Positions 19,267 through 29,952 are shown, counted from the stretch's first letter. The stretch: DNA of 64,000 bases from Mycolicibacterium rhodesiae NBB3 (GCF_000230895.2 NC_016604.1:4092001-4156000); one strand, 5' to 3'. Numbers and translations: made by a program. The notes: generated by a model from the letters alone, not told the origin.

Positions 19267-19761
19267 GTGACTGGCGATGAGCGTCAGCGAAGTGGGGGTA
19301 CTCCCCTCGCAAGCGGTGGGCCCACCCGCCCGGAGGGCAGGGGGAAATCGAATCCAGGCTTTCTGGCGCCGGTGCACGTCCGCTGGTCCGACATCGACAT
19401 GTACCAGCACATCAACCACGCCACGATGGTCACTCTGCTCGAAGAGGCCCGGATCCCTTTTCTGCGTGAGCCGTTCGGCCCCGAGATACAGACCATAGGC
19501 CTGCTCATCGCCGATGTGCACATCACCTACAAGGCGCAGTTGCGACTGATCGATTCGCCGCTGCAGGTGACGATGTGGTCGAAGCGGGTGCGGTCTGTCG
19601 ATTTCACCATCGGATACGAAGTGCGGTCGGTCGGTGCGGCCCCCGATTCGAAACCCGCGGTGATCGCCGAGACGCAGCTGGCCGCCGTGCACATCAAGGA
19701 GCAACGGCTGCAACGGCTTTCGGCGGGGCAGCGAGAGTATCTGCACCGTTATCTTCGATGA
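19267..19761 (+). CDS. Hotdog-fold acyl-CoA thioesterase
   Basis: 164 aa from the GTG at 19267. Residues 37-160 are a 4HBT-type hotdog domain with the catalytic helix signature VRWSDIDMYQHINH (Asp plus His) and the EEARIPFL segment. The first 36 residues are unusual: Gly/Pro-rich, encoded by a GC-palindromic stretch (GGTGGGCCCACC at 19315-19326) and without conservation that I recognise. The functional start may instead be the GTG at 19372, giving about 129 aa, closer to the family norm. It sits 2 bp after gdh and overlaps the next gene by 4 bp, so a three-gene transcript is likely. Positional match: Rv2475c. The acyl substrate is unknown. Confidence 0.85.
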   Translation: MTGDERQRSGGTPLASGGPTRPEGRGKSNPGFLAPVHVRWSDIDMYQHINHATMVTLLEEARIPFLREPFGPEIQTIGLLIADVHITYKAQLRLIDSPLQVTMWSKRVRSVDFTIGYEVRSVGAAPDSKPAVIAETQLAAVHIKEQRLQRLSAGQREYLHRYLR

Positions 19762-20417
19762 CCTCCGCTGAGCGCGGTCTCTGGCTCGAGGACGCCACGA
19801 ACCGGGAAGATCTCGCGACGTTCGTGGACCGGGCGTTGCGGCTGGACGACGCTGCGGTGATCCGGCTGCGCCAACGCGGGGGCGGCCTGGTCGTGGCTTG
19901 GGTGTCCACCGGGTTCGACGTGCTGGCCAGCCGTGTGGTGGCCGGGCGTGTCAAGCCCGCCGATCTGTCAGTCGGCGCCGATGCGCTGGCCGCCGGGCTG
20001 AGTGCGATGGACCCGAGCGGATACGTCGAGACCGGCTTCGGAATGGATTCGGCGTGGCGCGGCGGTCTGCCGCCCGACTCGGGATTCGAGCATCTCGACG
20101 ATGTGCCCGCCGGCATCATGCTCGACCTGGCGCAGCGCGGTGTCGCACTGGCGAAGGAGCATTCCAGCTCGCACGGCCCTCCGGCGTCGCTGCTGGACCA
20201 GGAGGTGGTAGCTGTCAGCGCGGGGGACACCACCGTCGGCATACCCATGCGCTGTGTATTCGCTTTGACCGCAATGGGTTTCCTACCGCAGTCAGGTGAA
20301 GCCGTCGCAGCCGACGAGATCGTGCGGGTCCGTGCCCTCCCGGCGTGGCTGCGGGTCGATGCGCGCTGGGGTTCGGTCTACCGGCGGCGCGGTGACCCCG
20401 CCCTGGTGTTGCGTTGA
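19758..20417 (+). CDS. Conserved mycobacterial protein of unknown function (Rv2474c-like position)
   Basis: 219 aa. The ATG at 19758 overlaps the thioesterase stop (ATGA), indicating translational coupling. No signal peptide or membrane helix is seen. The sequence is an alpha/beta mix beginning GLWLEDATNREDLATFVDRALRLD, with an Arg/Gly-rich strand (VIRLRQRGGGLVVAW) and no catalytic motif I recognise. The association with gdh and the thioesterase is conserved in synteny with M. tuberculosis, hinting at a common but undefined task. Confidence 0.75.
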   Translation: MTSAERGLWLEDATNREDLATFVDRALRLDDAAVIRLRQRGGGLVVAWVSTGFDVLASRVVAGRVKPADLSVGADALAAGLSAMDPSGYVETGFGMDSAWRGGLPPDSGFEHLDDVPAGIMLDLAQRGVALAKEHSSSHGPPASLLDQEVVAVSAGDTTVGIPMRCVFALTAMGFLPQSGEAVAADEIVRVRALPAWLRVDARWGSVYRRRGDPALVLR

Positions 20418-20427
20418 CTCGTGTTTG

Positions 20428-21940
20428 CGCGAGCGTGCGTGTTTGTGCACGACACGCCGGGCAGGCTCAAGTGGTCGCTGCAGCACCTGATTGGTTAGGG
20501 GTGTTGTTGCGATGGGTTTTCGAGGGCAGGGCCAGCAAGCACCGGCGTCGGCTCGGTTGGCGTTCTTTGAGGCGGTGAATGCGGGATCGTCGTGGGCTGC
20601 GGCGGCGACCGTGGCCGGGGTGGCTCGCGACACGGGCGACAGATGGGCTCGCGCCGCTGGTTATCAGGCGCAAACCAGGCACTTCGGTACGAGGTACTCC
20701 GCGCAGGCGCGGGAGGCGTTCTGGGCGGCGATGAGAGCTGGGGCGTCAGTGACGCAGGCTGCGCTCGGCGCCGGCGTGTCGGAGATCGCCGGCCGACGCT
20801 GGGTCAAACAGGCTGGTTATGTGCCCAGAACCACAGTTCCCATCGCTGCAGCCGAGGTTCTTACCGTCGTCGATGGGAGTGCTCGCTGTCGTCCTGCGTT
20901 GACATTCACCGAGCGATGCCGTCTGGAGATGCTGCTGGAGAACGGCTACACGGCTGCGCAATTGGTGGATCTACTGGGCCGGCATCAAGACACGATCAGT
21001 CGGGAGATCGCCCGGGGACAGACCGCGTCGGGGTATCGCGCCAGAGTCGGTCAAGACGTGGCCGATGCCAATCGGAAGCGACCCAAAGTGCGCAAGCTGG
21101 TCAGGAATCCGGCACTGCTGGCCGAGGTTCTGCAAGGCTTGCAACAGCGGTGCAGCCCGGAGCAGATCGCGGGTCGTCTGCGACTGGACTTTCCCGACGA
21201 TTCGGAGATGTGGGTGTCCCACGAAACGATCTACCAGGGTCTCTACGTTCAACTGCGCGGCGAGTTGACCAAAGACCTCAAGTCGGCATTGCGGACCGGT
21301 CGGATCAAGCGAAAGCCACACGGACGCAATCAGATAGCTGAGCGGAGACGGTTCAAAGAGGGCATGGTCAGTATCACCGAACGCCCCGCTGAGGCCGATG
21401 ACCGCGCCATCCCCGGACACTGGGAAGGCGACCTGATCATGGGCAGCGCCAACGCCAGCGCGATCGGCACCCTGGTGGAACGCACGACCGGTTTTGTCCT
21501 GCTTCTGCATCTGCCCGTCGATCACACTGCCGAGACCGTCGCTGCCGCGATGACCGCCAAGATCGTGGAGATCCCCGAAATACTGCGTCGCTCGCTGACC
21601 TGGGACCAAGGCACCGAAATGGCCCAACACAGCGCGATCACCAAAGCCACCGGTCTGCCGATCTACTTCTGCGATCCGCACAGCCCCTGGCAACGTGCCA
21701 CCAACGAGAACACCAACGGCTTACTGCGTCAGTACTTCCCGAAAGGGACTGACCTGTCGTTCTGGGGACCCGGGTTCCTCGATCAAGTAGCCACCGAGCT
21801 CAACGGACGGCCCCGCAAACGCCACGGGTTCCGCACACCCGCCGAAGAACTCCACCGACTACTCTCAAACCCGTCCGCATACGCTGCAGCCACCGCCTGA
21901 ATCCGCCCCGTGAGGAATACCAACTTTGCGCACGCTCGCG
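20428..21940 (+). mobile_element. IS30-type insertion (interval between flanking 12-bp inverted copies)
   Basis: A single transposase gene interrupts the conserved order between the Rv2474c-like gene and aglA. CGCGAGCGTGCG at 20428-20439 reappears inverted at 21929-21940. This could be the terminal repeat, but the same 12-mer occurs once more at 25992-26003 with no transposase, so the true ends are uncertain. Another possible inner pair is GGTCGCTGCAGC near 20472 against the complement of the 3' end of the transposase gene. No target duplication was found. Confidence 0.45.
20512..21900 (+). CDS. IS30-family transposase
   Basis: 462 aa from the ATG at 20512. The N-terminal half carries helix-turn-helix segments, including the IS30-type block LTFTERCRLEMLLENG, then LVDLLGRHQDTISREIARG. 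The C-terminal half is the DDE integrase core: first Asp in PGHWEGDLIMG, second Asp in TWDQGTEM, Glu in RATNENTNGLLRQYFPKG. The reading frame is intact and all three catalytic residues are present, so the enzyme is probably functional. The N-terminal region of about 130 aa before the HTH is longer than in minimal IS30 enzymes and contains a second possible DNA-binding segment (GVSEIAGRRWVKQAGY). Confidence 0.92.
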   Translation: MGFRGQGQQAPASARLAFFEAVNAGSSWAAAATVAGVARDTGDRWARAAGYQAQTRHFGTRYSAQAREAFWAAMRAGASVTQAALGAGVSEIAGRRWVKQAGYVPRTTVPIAAAEVLTVVDGSARCRPALTFTERCRLEMLLENGYTAAQLVDLLGRHQDTISREIARGQTASGYRARVGQDVADANRKRPKVRKLVRNPALLAEVLQGLQQRCSPEQIAGRLRLDFPDDSEMWVSHETIYQGLYVQLRGELTKDLKSALRTGRIKRKPHGRNQIAERRRFKEGMVSITERPAEADDRAIPGHWEGDLIMGSANASAIGTLVERTTGFVLLLHLPVDHTAETVAAAMTAKIVEIPEILRRSLTWDQGTEMAQHSAITKATGLPIYFCDPHSPWQRATNENTNGLLRQYFPKGTDLSFWGPGFLDQVATELNGRPRKRHGFRTPAEELHRLLSNPSAYAAATA

Positions 21941-21947
21941 ATGGGGA

Positions 21948-23582
21948 CTAGACGAGCCAGGCTGCGGCGTCCGGCGGTAGTTCGCCGTCGATCAGTTCGG
22001 CGCTGGCGAGCAATACGTCGCCATCGGGCAGCGCAATCGCGCGGGTGCCCGCATTGAGCACGCACACCAACCCGCCGTCGCGCCGGAACGCGATCGTGTC
22101 GGCGGGGGAGTCGAGCCATTCGATGGTTGAGCCTTCGAATTCGCCTCGCCGACATCGCAATTCGATGGCCCGCCGGTAGAATGCAAGCGCGGACGCTGGA
22201 TCGTCGTCCTGCTTCTCGACGGTCAATGCCGCCCAGTCGGCGGGCAGCGGCAACCAGGTGTCGGGGTTGTCGGAGAAGCCGAACGGCGGGGCGTCGCCGT
22301 CCCACGGCACGGGAATCCTGCTGGCGTCGCGGCCGCGGCGGGTGTGCCCCGATCGTTCCCACACCGGGTCGCGCAGCGCTTCGTCGGGCAGGTCGACATT
22401 CGGCAGCCCGAGCTCTTCGCCGTTGTAGATGAACACCGCACCGGGCAGCGCGAGCATCGCCATCGTCATCGCCTTGGCGCGATCCAGGCCCGCGTCTCCG
22501 CCGCCGTAGCGGGTCGGCGCGCGATCGACATCGTGATTGGCCAGAGTCCAGCTCGGCGTCGCATCGGCGATATGAGCTGCGGTGAGGGAGTTCTCGATCG
22601 CGCCGCGGATGTCCTCGGCATCGAACTCCGCCCGCAGCAGCCGGAAATTGAAGGCGAGATGAAGTTCGTCGGGCCGGAGGTACTGGGCGAACTGCTCGTT
22701 GTCGTAGACCCACACTTCGCCGATCGCGACGGCATTGGCGTAGTCGTCGAACACCTGGCGGATCTGTCGGTGGATGTCGTGTACGCCGTCGTTGTTGAAG
22801 CGCGGATCGTCGTCGATATCGGCCAGCAGAACCTCGGCTTTGATTGCCGCCATGTCGGGCAGCCCCGGCGGTTTGGCCATGCCGTGCGCCACGTCGATCC
22901 GGAACCCGTCGATCCCGCGCTCGAGCCAGAACCGCAGCGTCTTCTCGAGATCCTCGAACACCTCGGGGTTGTCCCAGTTCAGGTCGGGCTGCTCGGCGTC
23001 GAAGAGGTGGAGATACCACTGACCAGGATTGCCGTCCGCCTCGTCGATGCGCGACCACGCCGGCCCGCCGAAAATCGACACCCAGTTGTTCGGCGGCTGA
23101 GTGCCTCCGGGGCCGACGCCGTCGCGGAAGATGTAGCGCTCGCGCGCATCGCTGCCCGGGCCGGCCGCCAACGCGGCTTGAAACCAGGGGTGTGCCGAAC
23201 TGGTGTGGTTGGGTACCAGATCCATCGTCACTTTGATGCCCGCGGCATGCGCTGCGTCTGTCAGACGGTCCAGCGCGCCGATGCCGCCGAATAGCGGATC
23301 GACATCGCGGGGATCCGCCACGTCGTAACCGTTGTCCGCCATCGGCGACACCATGACGGGGTTGAGCCAGATCGCGTCGACGCCGAGCGACGCGATGTAG
23401 CCCATTTTCGCGGTGACGCCGTCGAGGTCACCGAAACCGTCACCGTTGCTGTCGTAAAAGGACCGCGGATACACCTGGTAAAAGAGCGCACGCGACCACC
23501 AGGCTTCGATGTCGCCGCCGGAGCGGCTCCCGGCTTCGATGTCGCCGCCGGAGCGGCTCCCGGCTTCGATGTTTTCACTCAT
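21948..23582 (-). CDS. aglA: Alpha-glucosidase, GH13 family
   Basis: 544 aa from the ATG at 23582 (MSENIEAG); an upstream GTG at 23639 would add 19 residues but has no ribosome site, and 544 aa fits Rv2471 (about 546). GH13 regions are evident: DLVPNHTS, GFRIDVAHGMAK (nucleophile Asp), AIGEVWVYD (acid/base Glu), LANHDVDR. Residues about 4-25 contain two copies of a 10-residue repeat, EAGSRSGGDI. It hydrolyses alpha-1,4/1,6-glucosides such as maltose or isomaltose oligomers. No signal peptide is seen, so it is cytoplasmic. It is on the same strand as glbO, whose stop lies 75 bp upstream. Confidence 0.92.
   Translation of the reverse strand: MSENIEAGSRSGGDIEAGSRSGGDIEAWWSRALFYQVYPRSFYDSNGDGFGDLDGVTAKMGYIASLGVDAIWLNPVMVSPMADNGYDVADPRDVDPLFGGIGALDRLTDAAHAAGIKVTMDLVPNHTSSAHPWFQAALAAGPGSDARERYIFRDGVGPGGTQPPNNWVSIFGGPAWSRIDEADGNPGQWYLHLFDAEQPDLNWDNPEVFEDLEKTLRFWLERGIDGFRIDVAHGMAKPPGLPDMAAIKAEVLLADIDDDPRFNNDGVHDIHRQIRQVFDDYANAVAIGEVWVYDNEQFAQYLRPDELHLAFNFRLLRAEFDAEDIRGAIENSLTAAHIADATPSWTLANHDVDRAPTRYGGGDAGLDRAKAMTMAMLALPGAVFIYNGEELGLPNVDLPDEALRDPVWERSGHTRRGRDASRIPVPWDGDAPPFGFSDNPDTWLPLPADWAALTVEKQDDDPASALAFYRRAIELRCRRGEFEGSTIEWLDSPADTIAFRRDGGLVCVLNAGTRAIALPDGDVLLASAELIDGELPPDAAAWLV
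23502..23571 (-). repeat. 30-bp in-frame tandem repeat in the 5' end of aglA
   Basis: A 30-bp unit beginning GGCTTCGATGTCGCCGCCGG (plus strand) occurs at 23502-23531 and 23532-23561 without mismatch, followed by a 10-bp partial third copy. It encodes a repeated EAGSRSGGDI just after the start codon. Perfect copies and a multiple-of-three length suggest a recent, frame-preserving slippage expansion that could vary in copy number between strains. Confidence 0.9.
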
Positions 23583-23657
23583 CGCCGCCAATGTACTGTC
23601 GGCGTCCCCCTGCCACCGACGAGCAAACGGTGCGTTCACCCCACGGTGGCCCGGGCG

Positions 23658-24053
23658 TCAGAAGGGCGAGTTCACCATCGACTGAGCGGCCATCTCCAGG
23701 TAGGCCAGCAGCTCGGCGCGATGCTCATCGTCGAGCGTCTGCGAGTCGATCTCCGCGACGGCGGTATGCATGCAGCGCAGCCACGCATCACGCTCGATAT
23801 AGCCGATCACAAACGGTGCGTGCCGCATGCGCAGCCGCGGATGGCCACGCTGATCGGAGTAGGTCCGCGGCCCGCCCCAGTACTGCTCGAGGAACATGCG
23901 CAGCCGCACTTCGGCGGCATCCAACTCGTCCTCGGGATACAGCGGAAGCAGGATCTCGTCCTCGCGAACCAACTGGTAGAAGCGCGACACGAGGGCGTGG
24001 AACGTCTCGTGGCCACCGACTTCGTCGTAGAACGATCGCTGTGGCTGTGTCAC
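23658..24053 (-). CDS. glbO: Truncated haemoglobin, group II (HbO)
   Basis: 131 aa from the GTG at 24053; the frame is open farther upstream, but mycobacterial HbO is about 128 aa and its N-terminus aligns here (SFYDEVGG). The trHbII core is very well conserved: RFYQLVREDE, RLRMFLEQYWGGP, YSDQRGHPRLRMRH (proximal-His region), ERDAWLRCMHTAV. It binds haem and handles O2/NO; in M. tuberculosis it is membrane-associated and linked to respiration. Located upstream of aglA in the same order as Rv2470-Rv2471. Confidence 0.93.
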   Translation of the reverse strand: MTQPQRSFYDEVGGHETFHALVSRFYQLVREDEILLPLYPEDELDAAEVRLRMFLEQYWGGPRTYSDQRGHPRLRMRHAPFVIGYIERDAWLRCMHTAVAEIDSQTLDDEHRAELLAYLEMAAQSMVNSPF

Positions 24054-24193
24054 GCCACCATTGTGTCTTGTCGCGGTCGGCACCCGTCCAGCCGGTCGCG
24101 TCATCCGATGTTCATTGGACTGACCAGCGAACACGTGCAGAATTGTCGTGCGATTGACAGGAATCCATGGTGGACTGTCTTCTCGGAGGACGT

Positions 24194-24862
24194 ATGGCGC
24201 ATCGCAAGAAAGGCCCGTCCAGAAGGGCTGGCCACGGGCATCACGACGCCGCGGCTGGTTTATCCGGGCCCGCCGTGACGCATGCGCAGTCGCGCGTCCT
24301 GCACAGCGTCGAAACCCATCCGCCCAGTACCAGCGAAGGCTCGATCTGGGGCCGGCGGCGGGTGCTCCTGCTGAACTCCACGTACGAACCGTTGACCGCT
24401 CTGCCCATGCGGCGGGCGGTCATCATGCTGATGTGCGGAAAAGCCGACGTCGTCCACGATGATCCGGGTGGCCCCGTCATTCATTCCGCCACCCGCTCCA
24501 TCGTCGTGCCGTCTGTGATCCGGCTGCGGTCCTTCGTCCGGGTGCCCTACCGTGCGCGCGTCCCGATGACCAGGGCCGCACTGATGCATCGCGACCGGTT
24601 CCGCTGCGCCTACTGCGGGGGCAAGGCCGACACCGTCGACCACGTGGTGCCACGCAGTCGCGGCGGCGACCACTCGTGGGAGAACTGTGTCGCTGCCTGC
24701 TCGACGTGCAATCACCGCAAGGCAGACAGGTTGCTCGCCGAACTGGGCTGGGCGCTGCGCTCGGTGCCGGTCCCGCCGAAGGGACAGCACTGGCGGCTGC
24801 TGTCGAGCGTGAAGGAACTCGACCCCGCATGGGTGCGGTATCTCGGTGAGGGTGCGGCCTAG
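24194..24862 (+). CDS. HNH endonuclease-domain protein (Rv2469c-like)
   Basis: 222 aa from the ATG at 24194, selected because CGGAGG lies 5 nt upstream; the frame is open from 24167. Residues about 45-125 are the actinobacterial N-terminal domain (VLLLNSTYEPLTALPMRRAVIML). Residues about 140-195 are an HNH motif with a structural zinc site: CAYCG, DHVVPRSRGGDHSWEN, ACSTCNHRKADR. The family is widespread and conserved in actinobacterial chromosomes, so it is probably a housekeeping DNA-processing nuclease and not a mobile element; its substrate is unknown. Confidence 0.88.
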   Translation: MAHRKKGPSRRAGHGHHDAAAGLSGPAVTHAQSRVLHSVETHPPSTSEGSIWGRRRVLLLNSTYEPLTALPMRRAVIMLMCGKADVVHDDPGGPVIHSATRSIVVPSVIRLRSFVRVPYRARVPMTRAALMHRDRFRCAYCGGKADTVDHVVPRSRGGDHSWENCVAACSTCNHRKADRLLAELGWALRSVPVPPKGQHWRLLSSVKELDPAWVRYLGEGAA

Positions 24863-24915
24863 GAATGGCGTGGCTCTTCGCGCGAGCGCTCCTCGCTGAC
24901 TGATACGGTTTGCGC

Positions 24916-25161
24916 GTGAGCACCGCACTTACTCATTCCCTCATCGGAGGGGTTCCGCTGGCCGTGCTGCTGGTGTTGATCTTCTTCATCTACGTGGTCG
25001 GCCCCAAGCGCAAGAACCCGCATCCGGCAACATACAAGTTGTCCGAGCAGTGGACGCACGACCCGATTCTGTGGGCTGCCGACGAACCCGCCGACCACGG
25101 TCATGGCGGGCATGGCGCTCACCCCGTCACGGTGGGAGGCGGCGCAAGTGGCAAGTGGTGA
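24916..25161 (+). CDS. Small membrane protein, candidate cytochrome bc1-aa3 supercomplex accessory subunit
   Basis: 81 aa from the GTG at 24916. A single transmembrane helix spans residues about 10-32 (GVPLAVLLVLIFFIYVV). It is followed by a basic PKRKNPHPATYKLSEQWTHDPILW segment and a His/Gly-rich tail (DHGHGGHGAHP). The 3' end overlaps the next gene by 14 bp. From memory, the M. smegmatis pair at this position, beside pepN, was found as extra subunits in structures of the CIII2-CIV2 respiratory supercomplex; the assignment here rests on synteny and topology, not on a search. Confidence 0.65.
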   Translation: MSTALTHSLIGGVPLAVLLVLIFFIYVVGPKRKNPHPATYKLSEQWTHDPILWAADEPADHGHGGHGAHPVTVGGGASGKW

Positions 25162-25630
25162 AGTCGCAACGACATCCTCGACCGAACTCGCGGAGCTGCC
25201 GCGCGGATGGGTCGTCACGACCAGCGGCCGGCTCTCAGGCGTCACCGAGCCCGGTGAGCTGTCGGTGCACTACCCGTTCCCGGTCAATGACCTGGTGTTC
25301 CTCGACGACGCGCTGAAGTACGGCTCGCGCGCTGCCAAGGCACGTTTCGCCGTGTTCCTCGGCGACCTCGGAGCCGATACCGCCGCGACCGCCCGTCAGA
25401 TCCTGGCGAAGGTGCCGACCCCTGACAACGCGGTGCTGCTGGCCGTGTCGCCGAATCAGCGCGCGATCGAGGTGGTCTACGGCAGCGAGGTCAGTGGCCG
25501 CGGCATCGAAGAGTCCGCGCCCAAGGGTGTCGCCGCGGCCGCCGAGTTGTTCAAGGACGGCAAGCTCATCCCTGGTCTGATCAAGGCCGTCGAGGTCATG
25601 AGCGCGGGCGTCACGCCGGCGTCGCACTAA
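25148..25630 (+). CDS. DUF5130 / TPM-domain-like protein, candidate respiratory supercomplex partner
   Basis: 160 aa from the GTG at 25148 (GGGAGG 8 nt upstream), overlapping the preceding gene by 14 bp; the frame is open from 25103. The sequence resembles a TPM-like fold: LSVHYPFPVNDLVFLDDALKYGSR, FAVFLGDLGAD, LLAVSPNQRAIEVVYG, then a C-terminal amphipathic helix. No signal peptide is visible. Coupling to the single-helix protein suggests a shared complex, as proposed for the M. smegmatis homologues. It is the counterpart of Rv2468c. Confidence 0.7.
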   Translation: MASGEVATTSSTELAELPRGWVVTTSGRLSGVTEPGELSVHYPFPVNDLVFLDDALKYGSRAAKARFAVFLGDLGADTAATARQILAKVPTPDNAVLLAVSPNQRAIEVVYGSEVSGRGIEESAPKGVAAAAELFKDGKLIPGLIKAVEVMSAGVTPASH

Positions 25631-25977
25631 CCGACGTCGGCCGTCAGCGTTCCGCGAATCTCGATGTAGCGCTCGAGGAACCGGCGCTCGTCCAGCCGTT
25701 TGCGTCGCATCCAGCCGGTGACCTCGTCATTGCACTTGCTGGTGTTGCATTTTGCGCATGCGGGCACGACGTTGTCCACCGTGTACCGACCGCCCCGCGA
25801 GATCGCCATGACACAGTCGCGTTGCAGCGCCCCGTCGTTCGCGCCGCAGTAAGCGCAGCCGTTCCACGCCGCTTTGAGCGCCGCCCACTGGTCGGCAGTC
25901 AGGTCGTGCTCGACGGCGGCCATCCGCCGTTTGCGCTTGCGCGCCGCCCGCGCGCGTCTCGTCCGACTGACTGCCAT
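25627..25977 (-). CDS. Small HNH endonuclease
   Basis: 116 aa from the ATG at 25977. The N-terminus is strongly basic (RTRRARAARKRKRR). The HNH zinc motif follows: CAYCGAN, CVMAISRGG, NVVPACAKCNTSKCNDE. The usual first His of HNH (normally DHVVP) is replaced by CVMAI, so the metal-binding His is not obvious. It is convergent with the DUF5130 gene, with stops overlapping by 4 bp. It lies inside the otherwise conserved Rv2468c-pepN interval, so it may be an acquired gene. A copy of the CGCGAGCGTGCG motif precedes its start. Confidence 0.7.
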   Translation of the reverse strand: MAVSRTRRARAARKRKRRMAAVEHDLTADQWAALKAAWNGCAYCGANDGALQRDCVMAISRGGRYTVDNVVPACAKCNTSKCNDEVTGWMRRKRLDERRFLERYIEIRGTLTADVG

Positions 25978-26086
25978 GTGAGAAGCATGAGCGCGAGCGT
26001 GCGCAAACTGCTGCAACAGTGCGGCGTGTTGCGCTCGAACACGCACATCCCCGCCTTCGCATGGGCCCACGCGCGGTTGGGGGGAC

Positions 26087-28672
<2,586 letters not shown>

Positions 28673-28709
28673 GCGTCCAACCTAGTGGCCGGACTCGCAA
28701 TAGGGCGCG

Positions 28710-29114
28710 CTAGAACCCCGGTATACCCAACCCGGTCAGTCCGTTGAGGCCGTTGAGTCCGCCAAGACCGCTGAGCCCTTCGAGGATCGTGCCGTTGCCG
28801 ATCTGCGTCGTCATCGACGGGCAGTACGCCGAGATCGCGATGCCGGTGAAGAACGCCGCCACATCAGGGTTGATGCCGTTGTTGGACACCGTGGAGTACA
28901 CCGAGGCGAGGTTCTTGCCCGGGTCGACCAGCATCGGGCAGACCGACTGGCCGAGCTTCTCGGTGCTGACCGGATCGCCGTAGCCGATGCCTGCGTCGTT
29001 TAACGCGTTGAGAAAAGTCGTGTCGACGGGTTCCGCGGACGCCGGTACCGCGAGGCTCAATGCCGCCGCGACGCCGACCAGTGTCGCCGTGAGTGTGCGT
29101 TTCGGTTTAATCAC
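28710..29114 (-). CDS. Secreted DUF732-family protein with LxGL repeats
   Basis: 134 aa from the GTG at 29114; a TTG at 29135 would add 7 residues, and neither has a strong ribosome site. A Sec signal peptide ends at PASAEP. The DUF732 domain (FLNALNDAGIGYGDPV, then VCPMLVDPGKN, and a second Cys in AYCPSM) covers residues about 35-115; the two Cys probably form its disulfide. The C-terminus is a Gly/Leu-rich run of GLGGLNGLNGLTGL steps, which is not part of the usual domain. The DUF732 family is exported and largely mycobacterial; its function is unknown. Confidence 0.8.
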   Translation of the reverse strand: MIKPKRTLTATLVGVAAALSLAVPASAEPVDTTFLNALNDAGIGYGDPVSTEKLGQSVCPMLVDPGKNLASVYSTVSNNGINPDVAAFFTGIAISAYCPSMTTQIGNGTILEGLSGLGGLNGLNGLTGLGIPGF

Positions 29115-29228
29115 AGGTGAAACACTGATTGACAACAGTCACATCGACAACACGCTTTGATAACTGTTTGCACACTATGCGTGTCGGAGCGTGTCCTGCG
29201 AAGCCGACTATTCGAGTTCCGTGGGATT

Positions 29229-29255
29229 GGGAACACGCTGTGGTGCGGCACGGTT
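29229..29255 (+). promoter_or_regulatory. Candidate SigH-type (ECF) promoter of the DsbA-like reductase gene
   Basis: GGGAACA at 29229-29235 (-35) and CGGTT at 29251-29255 (-10), separated by 15 bp, fit the mycobacterial SigH consensus GGGAAYA-N16-17-cGTT. The predicted transcription start would lie about 36 nt upstream of the ATG at 29298. The M. tuberculosis orthologue Rv2466c is a known SigH target, which supports the call. Confidence 0.6.
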
Positions 29256-29297
29256 GTTGCCATCAGAAGTCTGACCACACCCGCTCGAGAGGATGCC

Positions 29298-29909
29298 ATG
29301 CCCGAGAAATCTGTCGCCGGTTTCTGGTTCGACCCGCTGTGCCCGTGGTGCTGGATCACCTCACGCTGGATCCTCGAAGTCGAGAAGGTGCGCGACATCG
29401 AGGTGCAGTGGCACGTGATGAGCCTGGCCGTTCTCAACGAGAACAAGGAAGACCTGCCCGAGCAGTATCGGGAAGGCCTCAAGCAGGCGTGGAAGCCCGT
29501 CCGCGTGGCGATCGCCGCCGAGCAGGAGAAGGGCAAGGAGGTCCTGGCGCCGCTGTACACCGCGATGGGTACGCGCATCCACAACCAGGAGAACAAAGAC
29601 TTCGATGTCGTCATCAAGGAGTCACTCGAAGAGGTCGGACTGCCCGCCGAGCTCGCCGAGGCTGCGAACACCGACAAGTACGACCAGGCGCTGCGTAAGA
29701 GCCACCACGCCGGCATGGACGCCGTCGGCGACGACGTCGGCACCCCGACGATCCATGTCAACGGTGTCGCCTTCTTCGGTCCGGTGCTGTCGAAGATCCC
29801 GCGCGGCGAAGAGGCGGGCAAGCTCTGGGACGCGTCGGTGACGTTTGCGTCGTATCCGCACTTCTGGGAACTCAAGCGCAGCCGTACGGAGCCTCCGGTA
29901 TTTGATTGA
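29298..29909 (+). CDS. DsbA-like mycothiol-dependent reductase (Rv2466c family)
   Basis: 203 aa from the ATG at 29298 (GAGAGG upstream). It has a DsbA thioredoxin fold with the active site C15-P-W-C18 (FDPLCPWCW), a helical insertion in the middle (residues about 50-150), and the cis-Pro loop VGTPTIHVNG. Rv2466c uses mycothiol, is induced by oxidative stress and activates nitro-prodrugs; the same motif order is present here. A SigH-type promoter lies just upstream, and rpiB and nei follow on the same strand as in M. tuberculosis. Confidence 0.9.
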   Translation: MPEKSVAGFWFDPLCPWCWITSRWILEVEKVRDIEVQWHVMSLAVLNENKEDLPEQYREGLKQAWKPVRVAIAAEQEKGKEVLAPLYTAMGTRIHNQENKDFDVVIKESLEEVGLPAELAEAANTDKYDQALRKSHHAGMDAVGDDVGTPTIHVNGVAFFGPVLSKIPRGEEAGKLWDASVTFASYPHFWELKRSRTEPPVFD

Positions 29910-29952
29910 CCGCTCGCGGTCGTCTTCGACTGAGTAATAGGGCTCTGCCAGA

